A stretch of 12,801 bases of DNA from an uncultured Alphaproteobacteria bacterium (GTDB lineage: Bacteria; Pseudomonadota; Alphaproteobacteria; GCA-2731375). Positions 7,964 through 12,801 of the stretch are shown here, piece by piece. Within the stretch, counting starts at the first letter, position 1; each line of letters begins with the position of its first letter. Made by a program: the position numbers and the translations under genes. The DNA lies in assembly GCA_913049615.1 (NCBI GenBank), contig CAJWZI010000017.1, positions 1-12,801 of the forward strand. Reading direction: 5' to 3'. Below the pieces are notes generated by a model. That model made no database searches, had not been told where the DNA came from, and saw nothing but the letters and a program-made list of their open reading frames with translations.

Positions 7964-7982
7964 GTGGGCTCTCCTCGGGCGC

Positions 7983-9884
7983 TTAGGCCGCTTCCTGTAT
8001 CGCCATATGGGCGTCAATGAAGGATTCGCTTCCGTCCTCAAATGTCACTGCCAGTCGCAATTCCACATCCTTGGCTCCACCGTATAAAGCCTCAATCACA
8101 GGGCCATATTTTTCGGCAATGAAACCGCGACGCAATTTTCGCGTGCGCGTAATTTCGTTATCGTCAGCATCCAGATCCTTGGTCAAAAGAAGAAACCGTT
8201 TGATTCGCGAGACCTCGGGCATGCCCTGATTAATTTTGCGAATTTCCTCTGCGATCAAGTTTATAACTTCAGTTTTTTGACTTAAATCCATGTAGTTAGT
8301 GTAGGCCAAGGCATGCTCCTCCGCCCATTTCCCCACATTCTCTAAATCAATGGCGACCATAGCGGAAACGAAGGGGTGCCCGTCACCAAACGAAACGGCT
8401 TCATTGATATAAGGACTGAATTTTAACTTCAATTCCACGAACTGCGGAGCATAGGGCGTGCCGTCCTGCAATTTTCCCACATCCCTTGCCCGGTCTATGA
8501 TAATCAGATGACCGTTTTCATTAATAAGACCGGCATCGCCCGTGCGATACCAACCATCATCCGTCATTGCTTCTGCAGTTTTGCCGTCCTCGCGATAATA
8601 GCCAGCAAAAATGCTGTTGCACTTGATTTGGACTTCCTTTGAATCCTCTTCAATGCGAACTTCGACACCGGTGGTGGGCCGGCCGGCCGTATCCGAGGTT
8701 GCCTCATCGTCCGGCTGCAGGGTGACTAGGCCGCCGACTTCCGTCATGCCGTAACCTTGTTTTAGGTTTATACCCATGCCCCGGAAAAAACGGAATGTGT
8801 CCGGCCCCATGGGCGCACCGCCGCTATAACACCATCGGGCACGTCGCAATCCCAATTGGTCCCGAATTGGGCCGAAGACCATGATCTCGCCGATCTTGGC
8901 CCAGAAACCTAAGCCGCCGGGGGTAGCCTTGTTTTCGTACTTCAGATCCTCGATCCGGCGGGCCACATCACAGAAATAGTTATAAACCTTCCGTTTCACT
9001 GGCGAAGCGCTGACACCCTTTAATTGAAGGGTCGACAACATACCTTCCCAAATGGCCGGAGGAGCGATGATGCCCGTAGGTCCCAATTCTCGTAAATCCC
9101 GCATCACAGTAGCCGGATTTTCCGGACAGTTGCAGGTCGAACCTACTAGCATGGAAAGGACCGGGCCATAGGCAGTGTCGCCTACCCACGCCATGGGCAG
9201 GTAAGAGAGGAAATCGTCGTCGGGTCGAATGCCCTCAGCATCCACAAATCTACCCGCATTGGCCAAAAGGTGTTCATGGCTTAGCATGACGCCCTTAGGA
9301 TTTCCTGTGGTGCCTGATGTATAGCACATCAAGGCGATATCAACCCCGGTGGTCTTGCCGACCTCATCGTCGAAGTAACTGCTGTTCGAAGCTGCAAAGG
9401 TCTGTCCCGCCAGGCGCACGTCATCGTAGGATTTCAAATTGGCATCATCATAGTCCGTCATGCCGCGCGGGTCGCAGTAGATCAGGTATTCCAACCCCGG
9501 CAATTCGTCCTTTATTGACAGGATTTTATCCACCTGCTCCTGGTCCTCGGCCACAATAACCTTGGCTTCCGAGTGGCGCAGGACGTAAGCCAGTTCCTTG
9601 GCGATGGCGTCCTGATAGACCGGTACGGCCGTACCGCCGATGCTTTGCGCGGCCACCTGGGCCCAATATAATTTGGGCAGATTGTTGCCAATTATTCCTA
9701 ACTTATCTCCGCGCTTAAAATTTAGCGAAGCGATGCCTAGGGCAAAATCTCGAACCTCTTGAGCGTATTGAGACCATGTATAGGTTTTCCAAATGCCGAG
9801 ATATTTATCCCGCATCGCCGGCTGATCACCCATTTCCCGGGCGTTACGCAGCATATATTCCGGAAGCGTCGAGAGTTCGGCCAT
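7983..9884 (-). CDS. Long-chain-type acyl-CoA synthetase (AMP-forming)
   Basis: This 633-residue ANL enzyme is expected to activate a carboxylic acid with ATP to an acyl-AMP and then to an acyl-CoA. Motifs: phosphate loop YTSGTTGNPKG (188-198), LPMAWVGD (229-236), YSGGAPMG (353-360), GYGMTE (377-382), GWYRTGD (444-450), and IIDRARD (462-468). Near the C-terminus, ITRTRKLRR (578-586) supplies the probable adenylation lysine, Lys583. Unlike the PaaK-like neighbour, all core residues are present. A final stretch of about 30 residues after Tyr601 is a C-terminal extension beyond the usual end. The start at 9884 has AGGAGGTGG upstream, lying inside the last livG codons; the frame is open further, but the extra part is not protein-like. 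It sits 2 bases after the livG stop and 19 bases before livH, between ATPase and permease genes. The substrate is unknown; the long-chain label is by similarity only. Confidence 0.93.
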   Translation of the reverse strand: MAELSTLPEYMLRNAREMGDQPAMRDKYLGIWKTYTWSQYAQEVRDFALGIASLNFKRGDKLGIIGNNLPKLYWAQVAAQSIGGTAVPVYQDAIAKELAYVLRHSEAKVIVAEDQEQVDKILSIKDELPGLEYLIYCDPRGMTDYDDANLKSYDDVRLAGQTFAASNSSYFDDEVGKTTGVDIALMCYTSGTTGNPKGVMLSHEHLLANAGRFVDAEGIRPDDDFLSYLPMAWVGDTAYGPVLSMLVGSTCNCPENPATVMRDLRELGPTGIIAPPAIWEGMLSTLQLKGVSASPVKRKVYNYFCDVARRIEDLKYENKATPGGLGFWAKIGEIMVFGPIRDQLGLRRARWCYSGGAPMGPDTFRFFRGMGINLKQGYGMTEVGGLVTLQPDDEATSDTAGRPTTGVEVRIEEDSKEVQIKCNSIFAGYYREDGKTAEAMTDDGWYRTGDAGLINENGHLIIIDRARDVGKLQDGTPYAPQFVELKLKFSPYINEAVSFGDGHPFVSAMVAIDLENVGKWAEEHALAYTNYMDLSQKTEVINLIAEEIRKINQGMPEVSRIKRFLLLTKDLDADDNEITRTRKLRRGFIAEKYGPVIEALYGGAKDVELRLAVTFEDGSESFIDAHMAIQEAA

Positions 9885-9886
9885 GG

Positions 9887-10693
9887 CTATGCCACCTCCT
9901 TTTGATCCGACGTGCCCAAATAGGCCTCGATTACCTTGGGATCGGCGCGGACTTCGTCCGGTGTGCCCTGTGAAATTTTCGCACCCATATCCAGCACTGC
10001 CACGTGGTCGGAAATATCCATCACTACACCCATGTCGTGCTCGATAAGGGTGATTGTGGTACCCCATTCCTGGTTAACGTCCAGGACGTAGCGAACCATA
10101 TCTTCCTTTTCTTCCTGGTTCATGCCAGCCATCGGCTCGTCGAGCAGCAACAGGCGCGGTTCTGCGGCTAGGGCACGGCCCAATTCGACCCGTTTTTGCA
10201 AACCATAAGGCAAGGCGCCCGCGAGGGTCTTGCGCAAATCCGTCAGATTCAAGAAATCGATGATTTCTTCCACCCGCTCTCGATGCCTAACTTCTTCACG
10301 TTGGGCAGGTCCCCAATACAAAAAGGCGGACAATACACCGGTCTTCATCAAGACATGACGCCCCAGCATCATGTTCTCCAGAACCGTCATGCCCCTAAAT
10401 AAAGCAATATTCTGGAAGGTGCGTGCGACCCCCATTTCGGCGATCTTCGCTGGTGGGGTGTTGCTGATGTCTTTATCTTCAAAGACGATGCTGCCTTCAT
10501 CGGGGTGATAAAAACCGGAAATCATGTTTAACAAGGTCGTTTTGCCTGCACCGTTGGGCCCGATGATGGCAAAAATTTCACCTTCCTGCACTCCGGTGGT
10601 GACTTCGGTCACCGCACGCACGCCGCCAAAATTTTTCGCCACGTCCCTGATGGTCAGTTTAATGCCCCCGCCGGAGCCTTGTGCATCAGTCAT
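9887..10693 (-). CDS. livG: ABC transporter ATPase, LivG type
   Basis: This 268-residue protein is the other cytoplasmic ATPase of the importer. Motifs: LTIRDVAKNFGGVRAV (13-28), Walker A GPNGAGKT (45-52), Q-loop Gln94 in ARTFQN, the LivG-type signature LPYGLQKRVE (161-170), Walker B LLLLDEP (181-187) and switch His219 in IEHD. The long insert around residues 110-140 is normal for LivG and separates it from LivF. ATG at 10693 is preferred, with GGAAGG about 8 bases upstream; a GTG at 10708 in frame is the alternative. It is the first large gene of the leftward string. Its stop is 2 bases before the synthetase start, which implies coupled translation. The ATG also overlaps the stop of a 41-codon upstream frame (ATGA). 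Confidence 0.94.
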   Translation of the reverse strand: MTDAQGSGGGIKLTIRDVAKNFGGVRAVTEVTTGVQEGEIFAIIGPNGAGKTTLLNMISGFYHPDEGSIVFEDKDISNTPPAKIAEMGVARTFQNIALFRGMTVLENMMLGRHVLMKTGVLSAFLYWGPAQREEVRHRERVEEIIDFLNLTDLRKTLAGALPYGLQKRVELGRALAAEPRLLLLDEPMAGMNQEEKEDMVRYVLDVNQEWGTTITLIEHDMGVVMDISDHVAVLDMGAKISQGTPDEVRADPKVIEAYLGTSDQKEVA

Positions 10694-10815
10694 GCCGCCG
10701 CCTTCCACGTCAGAATATCTGAAAACCTGGCACCACTCTGCGCAGGCAGTAAATAATTGCCTCTGAAATCAGCGACCGGCGTGGCCTCTAATCCAAGCAC
10801 AAATTTAACGTTCAT
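10690..10815 (-). CDS. Possible 41-residue leader protein overlapping the livG start
   Basis: An ATG at 10815 opens a 41-codon frame whose TGA overlaps the livG ATG in an ATGA junction, a usual sign of translational coupling. The translation starts MNVKFVLGLEATPVADFRG and ends FSDILTWKAAA, with a balanced composition. No strong Shine-Dalgarno sequence precedes the ATG; the frame is also open upstream to about 10850, with a GTG at 10827 as another possible start. I do not recognise a family and see no signal peptide or membrane helix. It could be a real small gene, the remains of a longer decayed gene, or chance. The adjacent upstream frame (10963-10805) is also protein-like, which makes the decayed-gene reading plausible. 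Confidence 0.3.
   Translation of the reverse strand: MNVKFVLGLEATPVADFRGNYLLPAQSGARFSDILTWKAAA
10744..10762. promoter_or_regulatory. Imperfect 19-base dyad upstream of livG, possible operator
   Basis: AGGCAGTAAATAATTGCCT is an imperfect palindrome with perfect 5-base ends (AGGCA/TGCCT) and 7 of 9 arm positions matching around a central A. Its size and AT-rich centre resemble operators of TetR- or GntR-class regulators, which often control fatty- or aromatic-acid genes. It lies about 50 bases before the livG start. It overlaps the possible 41-codon frame, so the two readings compete. No regulator gene is visible in the window. Confidence 0.3.
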
Positions 10816-10922
10816 ATGGGAGATCCACACCGCCCCACCCTGTACCAAAGATCATACCAAGTAACCCAAACTCCGTGCCATTCACCAGCTTATCAGAGCA
10901 TGCCTTTGCATAATCAGCCCGT

Positions 10923-10951
10923 AGTAAAGCGGCAGAAGTTGGCCCGGTCAA
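10923..10951 (-). promoter_or_regulatory. Candidate sigma-70-type promoter for the liv operon
   Basis: On the minus strand, TTGACC (10951-10946) is separated by 17 bases from TTTACT (10928-10923). The first matches the -35 consensus at five of six positions and the second the -10 at four of six. Transcription would start near 10916 and leave a leader of about 220 bases before livG. Such matches occur by chance, so this is only the best-looking candidate. Confidence 0.3.
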
Positions 10952-11299
10952 GGGAACATTGGATCAAAATTTACCTTGACTTATGAGCGTTAGCATCATC
11001 ATAGCCTTCCCGCGAGACCACGTCTTCTTCAACAAAATCTTCAGCCGCCACGATGCAGCGGTCTTATGATCCGCCCTTTATGAATCAAAAATGCGTTGTT
11101 CATTAGAGGGACGTGCTTTTTGGATAAAATGGCGCTATCAACGCGCTAGTTAGAACTAAACTTCAAACGGGAGTTGTGTCGTCCAATCGGCATGCGATGC
11201 CACGCGCAACTTCATAACGTAAGCGTTGATGGCCCACTTAATCCATTCTCGCCAAAGTCACAGTTTGCGTTACGCCACAGTAATCAGGAGAGAACCCAC

Positions 11300-12801
11300 A
11301 TGACCTCCATCGGTAATGACAGTCTTAACACCCGACGCACATTAAGCGTTGACGGTAAGGACTATGACTACTTTTCCTTACCAGCCGCCTCAGAGGGTGG
11401 ATTAGGCGATTTATCCCGTCTGCCTTATTCCTTGAAGGTTCTTTTGGAAAACCTGTTGCGACATGAAGATGGCCGAAGTGTTACCGCGGATGACATCAAG
11501 GCAGTTGCCACTTGGTTAGAAAACCAGAGCTCGGATCAGGAGATTGCCTATCGCCCAGCCCGCGTTTTAATGCAGGATTTCACAGGTGTTCCGGCAGTGG
11601 TGGACTTGGCAGCAATGCGCGAGGCCGTAGTCAACATGGGGGGCGATCCCGAGCGCATAAACCCCCAGTCTCCTGTAGATTTGGTAATCGACCATTCAGT
11701 GATGGTAGATCATGCGGGCACTCAGGAAGCCATGGCCAAGAATATCGAGTTGGAATTTCAACGTAACGGCGAACGTTATGCTTTCCTGCGCTGGGGTTCC
11801 CAGGCCTTCGATAATTTCCGCGTGGTACCCCCCGGCACGGGCATCTGCCATCAGGTTAATGTGGAATACCTGGCCCAGGTCATCTGGAAATCGGAGAACG
11901 CTGGCAAGACCATCGCCTATCCCGATACGCTAGTGGGCACCGACAGTCATACCACCATGGTCAACGGCCTGGCGGTACTTGGTTGGGGTGTCGGCGGTAT
12001 CGAAGCGGAGGCAGCCATGTTGGGACAACCCATTTCCATGTTGCTTCCCGAAGTGGTCGGCATGAAGCTGACTGGGAAATTGCCGGCCGGCACCACGGCA
12101 ACGGATCTGGTTTTAACGGTGACAGAAATGCTGCGGGCGCAGGGCGTGGTCGGCAAGTTTGTCGAATTTTTTGGCCCCGGCCTCGACAATCTTCCCCTGA
12201 CCGACCGGGCTACCATCGCCAACATGGCGCCGGAATACGGCGCAACCTGCGGTTTCTTCCCAGTGGACAACGAAACCCTGCGGTATTTAGAGTTCACCTC
12301 CCGCGATTCCGACCAGATCAAACTGGTTGAGGCCTATGCCAAGGCCCAGGGGATGTGGCGGGACAGCGATAGCCCCGACCCGATGTTCACCACAACCCTG
12401 GATTTGGACATGAACACTGTTGTCCCTTGCGTTTCGGGTCCGACCCAGCCTAACCAGCGGGTCGACCTGGACAAGGCTAAATCATCATTCAACGAGGCCC
12501 TGCCCAGTTTGATGGCAGGTGCTAATACAGAAAAATCAGTGCCGATCGCCGGGGCGGATTATGCCCTGCGCAGCGGCGACGTCGTAATCGCTGCTATCAC
12601 TTCGTGCACCAATACATCCAACCCCTCGGTATTGGTAGCGGCCGGTTTGGTGGCGCAAAAAGCCCTGGAAAAGGGCCTGCAAAAGAAGCCGTGGGTGAAA
12701 TCATCCCTGGCACCTGGCAGTCAAGTAGTCGCCGATTATCTGCAATCCGCCGGTTTGCAGAAACCCCTGGATGCGCTGGGTTTCAACGTGGTCGGCTTTG
12801 G
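11300..12801 (+). CDS. acnA: Aconitate hydratase (AcnA type), 5' part only
   Basis: The first 500 codons of a cytoplasmic aconitase, which interconverts citrate and isocitrate in the TCA cycle through a [4Fe-4S] cluster. ATG at 11300 has CAGGAGAG about 8 bases upstream. The AcnA landmarks appear in order: [18 protein letters not shown] (41-58), [20 protein letters not shown] (88-107), [11 protein letters not shown] (127-137), [15 protein letters not shown] (173-187), [21 protein letters not shown] (213-233) and [12 protein letters not shown] (433-444). Cys436 in the last motif is the first cluster ligand. The window stops at VVGFG, immediately before the expected Cys-x-x-Cys pair, so the other two ligands and the swivel domain are outside. 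The sequence reads most like alphaproteobacterial AcnA. It is divergent from the liv operon, and nothing indicates a shared function. Confidence 0.96.
   Translation, partial: MTSIGNDSLNTRRTLSVDGKDYDYFSLPAASEGGLGDLSRLPYSLKVLLENLLRHEDGRSVTADDIKAVATWLENQSSDQEIAYRPARVLMQDFTGVPAVVDLAAMREAVVNMGGDPERINPQSPVDLVIDHSVMVDHAGTQEAMAKNIELEFQRNGERYAFLRWGSQAFDNFRVVPPGTGICHQVNVEYLAQVIWKSENAGKTIAYPDTLVGTDSHTTMVNGLAVLGWGVGGIEAEAAMLGQPISMLLPEVVGMKLTGKLPAGTTATDLVLTVTEMLRAQGVVGKFVEFFGPGLDNLPLTDRATIANMAPEYGATCGFFPVDNETLRYLEFTSRDSDQIKLVEAYAKAQGMWRDSDSPDPMFTTTLDLDMNTVVPCVSGPTQPNQRVDLDKAKSSFNEALPSLMAGANTEKSVPIAGADYALRSGDVVIAAITSCTNTSNPSVLVAAGLVAQKALEKGLQKKPWVKSSLAPGSQVVADYLQSAGLQKPLDALGFNVVGF

Larger units (their letters stand above)
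10694..11299. other. Divergent livG-acnA intergenic region
   Basis: About 600 bases separate the leftward livG from the rightward acnA, and this should contain both promoters. Besides the small frame overlapping livG, the minus strand has a 52-codon stop-to-stop frame at 10963-10805 and a GTG-started 26-codon frame at 11051-10971. Both look protein-like, but neither has a convincing start. Candidate control elements near livG are listed separately. Towards acnA I see a short dyad, TAGTT-AG-AACTA, at 11147-11158, and copies of TTATGA at 10981, 11064 and 11078. I found no acnA promoter that I would defend, and no tRNA or recognisable riboswitch. Confidence 0.5.

Noticed and set aside
7961..8041. 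N-terminal extension of LivH to 8041
   Set aside because: The extra 26 residues are basic, overlap the synthetase gene and do not resemble a LivH start; ATG 7963 has a strong ribosome binding site.
9885..10067. N-terminal extension of the acyl-CoA synthetase to 10067
   Set aside because: The added 61 residues overlap livG in another frame, and AGGAGGTGG directly precedes ATG 9884.
10815..10985. Plus-strand 56-codon frame opposite the livG leader
   Set aside because: The translation (Pro-, His- and Gln-rich) looks like antisense noise, and no ribosome binding site precedes its ATG.
10976..11004. TTGACT at 10976 as the -35 of an acnA promoter
   Set aside because: No acceptable -10 hexamer lies 16-18 bases downstream, and the distance to acnA would be about 300 bases.
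11147..11170. TTAGAAC-type sequence as an iron-response (Irr/ICE-like) box upstream of acnA
   Set aside because: Only a short dyad (TAGTT-AG-AACTA) is present; the second half of the expected box is absent or wrongly spaced.
11221..11355. Near-repeat AAGCGTTGAtGG / AAGCGTTGAcGG in the acnA leader and early coding region
   Set aside because: The match is too short and the second copy encodes normal aconitase residues; most likely chance.

Overview
The window reads as a stretch of alphaproteobacterial chromosome of moderate GC. The main taxonomic clue is the right-edge aconitase, whose N-terminal two thirds reads like the AcnA form common in that class. The liv-type cluster interleaved with acyl-CoA ligase genes also fits. 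Genus or species cannot be named from the sequence alone. No insertion sequence, CRISPR array, tRNA or rRNA was seen, and the large genes are all intact.

Layout. Every gene left of about 10.7 kb is on the minus strand, so it is transcribed right to left. In transcription order: livG-type ATPase (10693-9887), a long-chain-type acyl-CoA synthetase (9884-7983), livH-type permease (7963-7073), livM-type permease (7052-5985), a periplasmic substrate-binding protein (5923-4688), a strong stem-loop with a T-rich tail (about 4672-4622), livF-type ATPase (4594-3806), and a PaaK-like adenylate-forming protein (3751-2507). A 422-base gap without a convincing gene follows. Then come an MFS transporter (2084-882) and a thiolase-like (SCP-x/lipid-transfer type) protein that runs off the left edge (824-1). 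On the plus strand, acnA starts at 11300 and runs off the right edge just before its second cluster cysteine. About 0.5-0.6 kb of mostly non-coding DNA separates the divergent livG and acnA genes.

How the genes may work together. The five ABC genes make a complete HAAT-family (branched-chain amino acid type) importer. Two acyl-activating enzymes are embedded in the same gene string, one of them between the ATPase and permease genes with a 2-base gap. That suggests the substrate is a carboxylic acid (aromatic, branched or fatty acid type) that is imported and then trapped or activated as a CoA thioester, rather than leucine. The MFS protein and thiolase-like protein downstream fit the same theme. 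This is inference; the substrate cannot be read from the sequence.

Points worth a second look: the PaaK-like protein lacks the usual phosphate-loop residues and has Leu where the C-terminal catalytic lysine is expected. The thiolase-like protein lacks the nucleophilic cysteine. A 41-codon reading frame ends in an ATGA overlap with the livG start, and further protein-like frames lie just upstream of it. A candidate promoter and operator-like repeats sit in the livG leader. A stem-loop separates the binding-protein gene from livF.
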